Source: Amanita rubescens | Lineage: Eukaryota > Basidiomycota > Agaricomycetes > Agaricales > Amanitaceae | Reading direction: 5' to 3' | Assembly: GCA_015039365.1 (NCBI GenBank) | Contig: WION01000006.1 | Location: 620,001-684,000 of the forward strand | Length of the DNA stretch: 64,000 nt | Shown: positions 21,396 through 31,248 of the stretch, piece after piece | Layout of the letters: every line of letters starts with the position of its first letter | Position numbering within the stretch: the first letter of the stretch is position 1 | The notes under the pieces: model-generated | What the model was told of the DNA's origin: nothing | Databases searched by the model: none | Seen by the model: the letters and a program-made list of their open reading frames with translations, nothing else | Translations under genes and position numbers: made by a program

Positions 21396-22929
21396 TTAGC
21401 TCTTCTCCTGACGTGTAAGACTCTGAACAACGTTAGAATTTCTCAACCTTTGGATATGTAAGACATACAGTCGACAAGCCTGCGAGGGTGAATGAATAAC
21501 GAGGAATTGTATTTGTTTAAGACTTACCACCATATTACATAGTACCAAGGGGACGGGTAACAAAAAACCACCGGAGAAAATCGCAGCGCGTTGGCTAACC
21601 AGGATGTAAGACAGTATCCCGTATCGCATAATTGAAGCTACCTGATCGCCATCACCGCCGAGGTTACATGTATCGTTCCTAGCAAGAGAAAGGCGGAGAA
21701 CCCTGCGCTGGTCTAAGCAGTACTCTGAGCATGTCAAAAGTGAAGCCGGCGCACCCTGAACAAGGAAAATTCTGCCCAGTGATCCTTGCGTACTGCGGAT
21801 TTTCAGACAATGCTATTACGTGGGATGTGATCTAGTAGGGAGCCGTACAGCAAAACTTCCACGTACCAGCCAAGTTATGATAATACAACACAGGTCTATC
21901 GCCGACGCGGCGATGAACAAAACCTACCGAAACGTCAATTTAGCATCGTCAGCCTGGCTACGGCTGGAACATCCTATCCGCGTACCGAGGTTTTAGTAGC
22001 AATTTCCAGATCGTCCTCCACCTTGCTTCGGAAGCATCCGAGGTTTTTCGTATATGGGTAAATGGTTCCCGAATCACCTACAATGTGTGAAACGAATGGA
22101 TTCGAACTGTAACGTAGATACGAACGCTGTTGCGCGTCTGTGGCGACCACCCATATCTCAGTTCCTGCGAAAGCAAGGTATAGACAACCCAACACCGCTG
22201 CTACGAAAGTTTTCCGTCCCGCAAACGCCCACGATCTGAGACTCATGGCGACTGGGAAGCATTGATGAGTGGTCCTTTTCAAACAAAAAAGAGCGCCATA
22301 CGCAGTGACAAGAGTTGCTGAAAGAATTTTTTTTCAAGTCAAATCACGGTGATACCGCTGCAGACGTACGTATGGTGTTAAAATGACGTATAGTAAGTGG
22401 GTTATTTTGACACAGGTATTGGGATCATGGTCACCCATAAAGCACCATGTTATCACTGGCCATGTTACGATTGGGTAATATCTGCACCCAAGATACAAAC
22501 ATTTGGCAAAAGTTCTTGGGGCATTGATTATCTTCACCGCACCACTTTGTGAAAATTACACCGCATTGAAGGATCTGTTCTTACAAGTTCGTATTCGTCG
22601 TCAAACCTAGGTGACGGGTCATGAAATAGAGAGGTGCCGACCATTCACTACTACTCACAAGGTCAACCATTCACACAACTGAATTACGGCTGGCGGTAAT
22701 GCTATTTAGCTGAATGAATCTGCAGAATAATGAATGAAGACTTGCATAGGACTAGACCATTCAACAGAGTTGCCTTAGCGGGTATGTCGAAGCAGGGCCA
22801 TAAATGCTCACCCCAAATAGTCGAGCGACCGCTGAGAGTCTGTGAGTTGGGGTATACCATAGAATGTATGATAACTCACATCCTTGTGTTCCACGCTACC
22901 TCCTCGATAGCTGTAAGGGGGTCAGACAT
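21396..22929 (-). CDS. DUF6533-type multi-pass membrane protein
   Basis: Agaricomycete-expanded membrane protein family of unknown function, with an N-terminal DUF6533 domain and about seven hydrophobic segments. The gene is cut into very small exons. Exon 1 (22880-22929) reads MSDPLTAIEEVAWNTR. Microexons at 22812-22831, 22659-22689 and 22585-22606 then give IGRSTIW, AVIQLCEWLTL and FDDEYEL, the DUF6533 core. From 22531 the next exon reads INAPRTFAKCLYLGCRYYPI and WPVITWCFMGDHDPNTC. Later exons show LRSWAFAGRKTFVAAVLGCL, NLGCFRSKVEDDLE and MRYGILSYILVSQRAAIF. All joins in the 5' half keep the frame with GT..AG ends. The 3' half, including the stop at 21396, is less certain. No catalytic motif is visible. 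Confidence 0.6.
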
Positions 22930-23577
22930 GAGACGGGCAAGTCAGTTGGAAGGTTTGAAGTGCATCGGGCGTCGTCAACCGGGTCCACGGTGGGAACATA
23001 CACCTCGAACGTCGAACCCAAGTGAGCCACGGCAAAGTCTCCATCCACTGACACATCCACGACACCGAGTCCCTTGCCTTTCGGAACCCAGGGAGGTAAT
23101 TAGAGCAAGACCATAGGCTTCTTTCGAACTTTGCAAAAAATCGGTGTCTGTCCTAACGGATCATTCGAGATTAAGCAGTCAAGCATAACTGACATACGAA
23201 TCAGCGCCAGCTATGAATTTAAGCAACACGATATTGCATTACACGGGGTGCTTAAGCGCAAAACGCGTTGCAAAAGTATCAGGTATAGTCGATGTATCTG
23301 GCATATGATATTTTGGCGTAAATTACATTGAATTTGTATTACGAAGCAAGGCAAAGTCTTACAAGACACTATGGAGCGCCGCTTTGCTTCTACCTCCATG
23401 TTGATGCGTTAACGTTGGGCCTGTCATCCTTCAGCCTCGGGGTTGCTACCATAATAAGGAATCGGGCTTTGAGCCCAGAAGATTACAAAACTGTGGCCTT
23501 TGCCACAATGATATGTGGCCAAGTTGGGGAGCAAGGAATTCAATCATAACGTCACGATGCAGTAGTATTGCACACAA
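22930..23577. other. Intergenic region without a supported gene
   Basis: This 648-base spacer lies between the start of the DUF6533 gene and the stop of NPR3, both on the minus strand, so it should hold the DUF6533 promoter. Short frames exist on both strands but none carries a recognisable domain. A minus-strand stretch near 22910-23080 stays open for about 60 codons (GVVDVSVDGDFAVAHLGS) without a convincing start. Confidence 0.45.
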
Positions 23578-26081
23578 TTATGAAGGGTGTAGAAATGTTT
23601 GGACCTAATAGTGACTCAGCAAATATATACAAGAGCTGGGAACGACCTACGTATTCGTCGTAGTAATGCAGAACTTCGCGCAACTGCTTCCTTGAAATTT
23701 CAGCGCGATATAATATTTCATCGTCGGTTCTTTTCCCGTCAAAGTATTCGTTCAGCCTATCATGCGTGAGATTATAGTGTCACGTTACACTCAGGTTACG
23801 CACAACGCAAATCTTTTGGCAATTTGTGGCTCCTTGCCTTCCGACATGGCTGACAACCATCGACGTTGCAACGGAGTTGCTCTACCAGGGTCTTCTATCA
23901 CCGTAGGTACCAAGGAATCCTCCGATGATTCCCATCCAGATTCTGCGCCATCCAAACTCGAGGCACCATCTTCATCCTCCTCATCAAAGTCTCCGAACTT
24001 GCCTCTTAGTCTGCCGTCAAGTTCCAAAGCAGCCAACTCTCTCCCGTTCTCGGTGGATGAAAGTTGTCTTGTGTATTTTCTCGCGGCTTTGGGAGACGGA
24101 GGTAACCACGGAAAACTTGAAGTTGGTTGAGGGACCATGTACGACGTATCGAGATCCAACTCTTCCAATCGCTGAGCATTTGTTCCATAACTCTTCCTTG
24201 ACCAGGCGGACTTCCTCATTAAATTCTGTTTGCGTCGATGTCGGACGCGCATCTTAAGTTCCCGAGTGGCCACAAGGCGTACTCGAATATGCAGAGTCAT
24301 AACCAAGTCGCGCTCCAGCATCCAGTGCACTATATCATGGTACACCGGAAGTAATTCCTTTGATTTCACTACGGATGCAAAGAAATGACTATCGGATTTG
24401 GATATAGCCGCTAGTATATTCGGCAAGGAAGGAAGGGATGATCGCGAAAACTGGTTCTCAAAGTCGGCGATCAGCTGGGAAAGTCTAACGAGACTGACGT
24501 CAGACCTGATTCACCCAATAATCTAGGCGCTCGACTTACGGTTGATCGAGATTCGGAGGAAGCGTAAAGATAGTTTTCAACCCAGGATGGACGACATCGA
24601 CGATCTTTGCCCAACGATGTTGCACAAGCCAGCGTACTGACGGGTAAACTTGGGTTTCGAGGTCCCAATCAAGTAAACTTGCCACATCTGCAAGCCTGGC
24701 ATACGAATGAATCAGGGTGGTCAAAACATGGGGAACTAGCGTACGAAAGCGTGATATTGACTGTCTTTATGAACCGTATCAAGCTCTCGGCTACAGGCCG
24801 ATCTTGAGAAATGAATTGTGACCCACTGAATTGGATATATGAATCCAGTAATTCTTGCCCACGCAAGAGCAGCAAACTTTTCCAAGGCACCAAGGACGGT
24901 AATCGCCAACCGTAACCTAATTCCTGACCCCAGTTGCTCATTTCGTCATCATCAGGGCTCTGGATGAAGTCAATATCGTCTTCCTCTGGATTGCAGAGCA
25001 ATTGGTCAAGATAAGGTGGGAGCTGAAGTTCCAGTGGAATCTCATGCAACGTGGCATAAGCTATGGACGACGACCTAATTGCCTCATATATTGTTTTCAT
25101 GGCAGATGCAATGGATGACTGTTCAATGGCCTTGGTCGCGTAATTAGAAAATGGCTCTCCTGTAAATTTTACAATCATCAGCGAAAAAAGATGTTCATTT
25201 TGGTAGAACCGACCTTTTGATATGCAAAATTCCTTCAGTGTTCCTAATGTATCGCATTCCGCTTCGACATAATTAGACTGCACTTGTTCTTGAAACAGGA
25301 CAGCAGTAACGACGAACGCAATTTGTTCATAGATTATATCTAAATATCTTAACACGTTTCCTGAGGCCGACGAAGAGGGCTCCGGTAGATCCAAGATGAA
25401 TACCAGATGAAACGTCTGCAACCAAGCAGGGTTACAGTACGAGAGTCTTTCGCCTTGCAGAGGCTTGTCAGGGCTCGCGGATGACGCTAGTTCAAAGTCT
25501 CGTGGCGAATGACCTCCTATAGAGTCCCTTCCCCGCGAATTTGATGTGTTTTTCTCTGATTTAAATCGCCAAACTCCGTCAGCGTCTGCGCAAACAGGAT
25601 GCCCCACGAAAGCCAAGTCGTCTACCATCAATTCGTACTTTTGATGACACATGCGAGGCTGAGGACAGAGGAGATTTCCTAGGTACTCGGCAGAATATCC
25701 GAACAAGGTCTCGTACTGTTCGCTAGTGGTAGAGTGCTCGACTCCAAAAGAATGATGAGTCTTGGAAGGTGAGTTCTTCCTGGACGAAGAATGATGTTCA
25801 TGGTCATGTTCTGACGAATACTTGTAATGCCCCTTCAAGGGGCGCGACCAGTAATTTTCGGATATATCATACGTAGCCGGGTTATCCGAGGCGTCTGGCG
25901 CGTTACCATGTGGGCGAGAAGCTCTCCAAGAATTGTCGATGAAAGAAGGCCAAGAGGAATCGGGTGGCCTTGTACGGCATAGCCTTGGCGACGAGCTGGG
26001 GGATGGTGGCCACCAAAAAACGAGAGAATTACCTTTGGCTGAGGATGTGACCAACGCGATGGCTGAGAGGGTCTCCGTCAT
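23578..26081 (-). CDS. NPR3: NPR3, nitrogen permease regulator 3 (GATOR1/SEACIT subunit)
   Basis: Subunit of the SEACIT/GATOR1 complex, the GTPase-activating complex that inhibits TORC1 on the vacuole when amino acids are scarce. The start at 26081 gives MTETLSAIALVTSSAKGNSL VFWWPP, the conserved longin-type N-terminus; an in-frame ATG at 26108 adds nine residues and is less conserved. Diagnostic blocks are YLGNLLCPQPRMCHQKYELM, VDDLAFVGHPVCADADGVWR and LQTFHLVFILDLPEPSSS. The C-terminal half includes LIHSYARLADVASLLDWDLE and RLVATRELKMRVRHRRKQNL. A splice near 23755-23790 leads to FDGKRTDDEILYRAEISRKQ, and the last exon ends QTFLHPS at 23578, the usual NPRL3 terminus. A Ser/Pro/His-rich insert lies near residues 50-120. 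The protein appears complete. Confidence 0.93.
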
Positions 26082-26156
26082 TGGACGTGGACAAACAGCA
26101 TCAAACACATATCTGAGGGGGTGTTTATCGATCTAAGCTTCCTCTCTACTACCATC
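26082..26156. promoter_or_regulatory. 75-base divergent promoter, NPR3 / eIF1A
   Basis: Only 75 bases separate the two outward-facing start codons, so both transcripts must start within it or overlap. No TATA box evident. Confidence 0.5.
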
Positions 26157-26798
26157 ATGCCTAAGGTACGCATCCACTCATCTCTGGTATCATGCCTAGT
26201 TCATCTCCGCCTTTTAGAATAAAGGAAAGGTGTGCACTACTTAACATCTACAACCCAGTCCATTCGTTAATTATCTCAGGGCGGTAAAAACAGAAGACGA
26301 GGGAAAAACGAGAACGACGATGACAAGAGAGAACTGGTTTTCAAGGAGGACGGGCAAGAATATGCTCAGGTAACAAGGATGCTTGGAAACGGCCGTCTGG
26401 AAGCCATGTGCTTCGATGGCGAGAAGCGCTTGGCACATATAAGAGGGAAAATGAGGAAGAAGGTGGCGTATTACTTTCGGCTCCGCCGCTGACTGGAGCT
26501 GAGTCATTATTATTTTAGGTCTGGATTAATCAGGGAGACATAATCCTACTCTCTCTACGAGATTTCCAAGACGGCAAGGCAGATGTCATCGTGAAATACA
26601 CATCAGATGAGGCTCGCAATCGTAAGGATTTAACTGGCTTTGATTTTATTCCTACCGCTCACGTCATTTATAGTCAAGGCATATGGGGAGCTACCGGAGA
26701 ACGCCAAGATCAATGAGACAGATGCCTTTGGCGAGGAAGACGGCGAGTGTACATTCGAATTCGGTGACGAAGGGGAAGTGGATATCGATGATATTTAA
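26157..26798 (+). CDS. TIF11: Translation initiation factor eIF1A
   Basis: Small ribosome-binding factor that promotes scanning and start-codon selection. The first exon holds only MPK-type residues, then introns lead to [40 protein letters not shown] in successive blocks. The S1/OB fold continues [40 protein letters not shown]. The following exon ends KYTSDEARN, and an intron joins to [20 protein letters not shown]. The acidic C-terminal tail is [14 protein letters not shown], stop at 26798, with the conserved DIDDI end that contacts eIF5B. Length is about 145 residues, as expected. At least four short introns cut this small gene, typical of highly expressed basidiomycete genes. Confidence 0.95.
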
Positions 26799-26935
26799 CG
26801 AGTTTTCGTTCATGCCTCATATGTTTTTGTTCTTGCATTCACACTAGACCGAACCCTGCGTTGTTTCATTATTGTATGCCTAGTTTTGATTACTTCTGTA
26901 CCTGTACTGGTAGTCTTTTACAGCATACATCCGAT

Positions 26936-27684
26936 TCAGAGCCCCATGGCTAGTAAGGTCTGCAAATCCGGAATAACTCCCTTTTCCTCTGTCAGGTACT
27001 CGGCGATATCCCAGGCACCGCACTTCATAGCCAATTTCAGCATTTCTTTGGTCCCCACAACCTCCTCTGCATTTTTGTCGTTCCTCTCCATAAGCATCTT
27101 GACTAAAGAAAGATTTTTCTGCCGAATGGCAATCTTGACGCAAAGTCCGTCCTTATGACTTGGTAAGGCACCGTGTTGAAGCAAAAACCTGACCAGTGGC
27201 TCATGACTGGCTTGAACAGCTTTGGTGAGAGCATAACCCTTATGAGAGTTTGGATCGGGACGCAGTCCTTGCATATTGTACAAATATTGAAGAAAAGGTA
27301 ACGGTTCGTCGCTCCCCTGACCCGGGTTTAGGTTCCGAAACAATCGTTTCGGAAGTTCGCAAGTTACAACTTGCGTTTCCCCCGGCATGAGACGTTGGTA
27401 TAATATACCAATAACATCCCTGTTGCATAACGGAAATCGAAGGGCCTTGGTCAAGATAACACTCGTGGCTACCCTCTTTTTTAAAGAAGCCTTGCGTATG
27501 ATGTACTGTGTATTGTACGACAATGGAGCCGTCTTGAATACCTGGTACATGCGCTTCGATGTGTGTGGAAGCGCGGGGGAAAGTGCGATTAGCTGCACTT
27601 CGTATAGGAGCTTGTCAGGTCGTTATAACAGGTGTGGTACACACGACTATCACGGAGGCACACCTCTACAGGCAAGTTTTCCAT
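26936..27684 (-). CDS. Ankyrin-repeat-like protein with F-box-like N-terminus
   Basis: Conserved fungal protein of unknown role. The ATG at 27684 opens a seven-codon exon (MENLPVE); a 53-base intron joins it to LLYEVQLIALSPALPHTSKR. The joined segment LPVELLYEVQLIALSPALPH looks like an F-box helix pair. One long exon follows with LPFLQYLYNMQGLRPDPNSH, HEPLVRFLLQHGALPSHKDG, KNLSLVKMLMERNDKNAEEV and GAWDIAEYLTEEKGVIPDLQ, which are degenerate ankyrin repeats. The stop is at 26936. An F-box joined to ankyrin repeats would suggest a substrate adaptor for an SCF ubiquitin ligase, but the F-box call rests on pattern only. It converges with eIF1A (138 bases between stops). Confidence 0.7.
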
Positions 27685-27942
27685 GCATTGGCACCCAGGG
27701 CCCTGCATTCTACCACATGTAGTGGAGCGTCGAAAAGAGAGGAACTTTTGCTACGCCATTATGTAATGCAATCTTATGGGCAACATATCGTACATTTATA
27801 CATAGGAGAAAGGAAGAGACAGACATGGGTAGTAAAGGATATTCGATCTGTTTCTTCACATAGAGAAGCACCTATTGGGGCGGAAAATATTCAGGGATCA
27901 GAGACCTGAGTAGTATTATTGAATCTATGGCAAAAGACTTTG

Positions 27943-28921
27943 CTATGAGACGCACTTGTATACCTCGTGGTCGCCTTCGCCCCAGACTACAAATACAATT
28001 TTGTCAAGCTATATGAGTCGATCAGCTTTCTGAGGACAAGCAACAGTTTTATGGGTCAAGAACCTTTGCCCCCGCCTCGGATTCGCAGAACTTGCGCGCT
28101 TCATCTAGTGCAATGTGAGCAGCGTCTCCTACGGGATAACCATACACTCCGGTAGAGATGGCCGGAAAGGCCTGCGATACATGAGCAGATGAGAAGAGAA
28201 GACTATAATTTATACTTACAATGTGTCTTTGATCTTGCTCCGATGCAAGTTGCAAGCTGGAACTATAGCACGAGGCCAGGAGCTGGGCGCATTCGTCCTT
28301 CTTGGAGCGGTTGTACACAGGGCCCACAGTATGTATAACATGGCGTCTGCGACGAAAAAAAGTCTCATTCGTTGTCTATCACGCGTATAACAGCGTACGC
28401 TGGTAGATCATAGCCTCTGGTCATCTTCGCCTGACCAGTGGCGCAACCGTTCAATCGGCGACCTATCAAGTATCAGAGCATGGAATCTCGAAGTTTTGAT
28501 CACCACCACACACATTCATTGAGTAGTCCTGGGCCTGCGGCCCTGTGAATCGCACCGTCCACTAGTCGGAAGTATATTAGTTAGATGCGTTGTATGGTTG
28601 AGTCAGCTTGTTGCGCACCTCCTCCTCCACCTTAACCATATTGGGTTAAGTAGACGACTCCAGACCAAAACGATACTAACCTAAAAGACTCTTGTTTGCG
28701 GCGTTGACAATGGCATCAACTTCAAGATGCGTGATGTCTCCGTTACTGAAGCCCGAATGAACTCTGAATTTGACCAGAGCAGATAACATTGCATACTACA
28801 ACCCGATTTTGTCTAGGAAGGATGTATTATACTCGTACTTAGTCGATTTCGTGGCCTGGAGAATAGATTCTTCGTAAAGACGCGCAATTGTTGGAATTTG
28901 GTCAAGTCGAATCGATGGCAT
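27943..28921 (-). CDS. Macrodomain protein (ADP-ribose binding / de-ADP-ribosylation)
   Basis: Macrodomain of the MacroD/POA1 class, binding ADP-ribose and probably hydrolysing O-acetyl-ADP-ribose or mono-ADP-ribose on proteins. It starts MPSIRLDQIPTIARLYEESI at 28921. After an intron comes GFSNGDITHLEVDAIVNAAN KSLLG. A glycine-rich loop GGGG is then spliced to VDGAIHRAAGPGLLNEC, the catalytic/ribose-binding loops of MacroD enzymes. Next are CATGQAKMTRGYDLPA, VIHTVGPVYN and FPAISTGVYGYPVGDAAHIA. A last intron joins to LDKIVFVVWGEGDHEVYKCV, stop at 27943; reading through that intron gives a false stop near 28049. All core motifs are intact. Partner or target is unknown. Confidence 0.88.
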
Positions 28922-29250
28922 GTTGGAGAAAATGAAGCCTATCGGGTGGCATTTGCGGTATTTGGATTACACATGTATTATATTTAATCAACGTAAGGTA
29001 ATGATACTAGCTGCTACAGTACAAGCGTATCCCAGTCGAATCCATATTTGAAACTGCTCCAGAGCCATCAAGAATTAAAAGTCGAAGTTATCTATAGGTG
29101 CGAGGACTACAATGCGAGATGTCAATATTCGATGCTTGATATCATAAAATGCTACAATTGTTTTGGATTTTCATACAGAACTACAAAGTGGTCAGACGTC
29201 GTGACATGGGCATGATGACAGACTGCTTACCATGGCGAAAGCAAAAAAAA

Positions 29251-30874
29251 TTACTGAGAATGATCACTAGTCCAGCTCGTAGAATGAGGCGATATGCGAA
29301 ACTCGTCACTCTCACTAGACGGCGAACCGGTTTGCGACCGTTCAAGGACAGTTGCATTCGGTATAACGGTACCGTTTTCTGAGTGAACCAGAGTCTGTTC
29401 ACTCCTTTCAGAAGATCCAACAGGTTGATTATGCGGATAGTAGGATAAACGTCTTGACTTGGAATAGTCATACACAGTAAACCTGTAACATTCATTGTCA
29501 ATGCCCAATCTGGTTGTAGAGTGTAACACGTACTCTTCTTCAAGCTGTTTCAACTCTGGTTTCATTTTTTCCCAGTCAGGGTTGGCTTTGCGTTTTGAAT
29601 GCGTTAGCGGCCTTTCTACTAGAAGGAACTCGTCGAGCTCATGAGCTATGTCGAAGTTAGCCTCCCCCATCTACGACATGTCAGCATTAGGAAGGCGAGA
29701 TTGATCTGCAGTCACGTACGTTGGGCACGAAAGGAGATTGCATTATTTTGCTGTCCAGCTTATCCCAGTCAAAGGCCGAAAACCACGGATGCTGTCTGAC
29801 ATCCTCAAAAGTCCGTCTCCGTTTGCAACCTAGCCTTGTCATAGGATCGCGATCGATGAACTAGATAGATGATCAAACTTCTACATCCAAGTCTGGAGAA
29901 GCTAATACGCACTCCCTGCAAGGCCGACAGACACGTAGAGCTGCATCGATCAGAACCATCATCCGGGAAGTTCATAGGATCGTTGAGTATAGCATGTCGC
30001 ATCTTGTCCGAAGTCCGGCCTTCGAATGGCCGTTTATTGAATAGAAGCTCGTATGCAGTGATTCCAAGACTCCACCAGTCGATTTGCCAAGAATATCCTT
30101 GCCGTCCAATTACTTCGGGCGCCATATAAGCAATGCTACCCGCCACACTGGTATGCATTCGCTTGTCAGAATAGTGGATGGCAACATTGAAGTCGGTGAG
30201 GTGCGCATGCCCCTCAGAATCTAGCAGAATGTTGTCTGGCTTTATGTCTCTGTGACGAAGATTAATATATGCTATTCAGATGGAGGATGTTTGCGTACCG
30301 GTGGACTATTCGCTGTTCGTGTAGATATTGCACTGCAGACGAGAGTTCTGCGACCCAAAACCGGACAGCATCTTCCTTCAAAGCTCCTCCTTTTTTGAGG
30401 TGAACTTGAAGGAACTTTAGCCATGCCAAAGAAAGGACTGCGTGACACGTACAGCGAAGATCACCACCCAACATAAGATCCATTACAAAGAAGCAATTCT
30501 CGTCGTCTTGGAATGCATAGCGCAGGTTGGCCACAAAAGGATGATCAATCTTGGGAACGTCAAACTCTACGTTGGACGTCACAAAGCATGAATATCCTCA
30601 CCTCCTCCAGCAACCTTCTCTCCTGGACGATGTTGGGAACGGCTTGCTGCTTTATGCAACGTGACTTGTCAATGTACTTGAGAGCATATATTTTCTTTGT
30701 TCGCTTATGTTCAACCACCCTCACCTAACATCATGTCAGAGATGAAAGAAGACAAGTTGAGTAAAAGAGGGGTACTTTGCCAAAGGCGCCTTTGCCGACA
30801 GCACGGTGAAGGTCGAAGTGGTATAGATTGACCTCGGCATTGAAATCTACGGGTTCAGAGAAGCAACAACCCAT
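29251..30874 (-). CDS. Ser/Thr protein kinase, YANK/STK32 type
   Basis: AGC-group kinase of the YANK (STK32) family. The start at 30874 gives [20 protein letters not shown], with Gly2 and Cys3-Cys4 ideal for N-myristoylation and palmitoylation, so membrane attachment is expected. The glycine loop is VGKGAFGKV, then [30 protein letters not shown]. The catalytic loop is [20 protein letters not shown] followed by DFN instead of DFG, a normal feature of YANK kinases. The activation segment has [13 protein letters not shown] and [29 protein letters not shown]. The AGC tail shows [24 protein letters not shown] and [20 protein letters not shown]. The C-terminus is Ser-rich, ending TSWTSDHSQ at 29251. 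It looks catalytically complete. Function in fungi is little known. Confidence 0.9.
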
Positions 30875-31248
30875 AATGCACAGGAGGAGGGCGTTGAGGA
30901 CGGAGGAACGAAAGTACAATGGGTTCAAATATGGAGATGGAAGCCTTGTCCTAATTGGCTGAACGGCGCCGCTCGACGACCTTGAGCCCTGTTTGGGACC
31001 AACTTAATTTTATCGGACAGCGGTAATCATCAAAGACAATAAGGTCTTCTGAATCCTAGAGGTACCTCACGGATGTGGCAAAGTGCGCCCTATCAGAAGC
31101 GTCATGGGGATGCAAAAGACAAAAAGACCTCACATCTGCTAGTCTCATTCCACTCTCAGGGCCGTTTTGATTATTATTAGCCCGTTCTCACACTATACAA
31201 ACCGTTCGTCTCGTGTCTTGCCCTAGCGGTACCTGCCACCACGATTGT
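30875..31248. promoter_or_regulatory. Divergent promoter region, YANK kinase / YVC1
   Basis: This 374-base spacer between outward-facing starts holds both promoters. No gene seen and no motif I can name. Confidence 0.45.

Noticed and set aside
22910..23080. Minus-strand open stretch of about 60 codons (GVVDVSVDGDFAVAHLGS)
   Set aside because: It overlaps the first exon of the DUF6533 gene, has no convincing start or splice partner and no domain I recognise; an open run of this length can occur by chance.
22730..23549. Plus-strand open frames of 60 to 130 codons
   Set aside because: Composition and order look random, no domain is visible, and part of the stretch lies antisense to the DUF6533 exons.
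28049..28090. Stop codon that would end the macrodomain protein early
   Set aside because: It lies in an intron; splicing to LDKIVFVVWGEGDHEVYKCV restores the usual macrodomain C-terminus.
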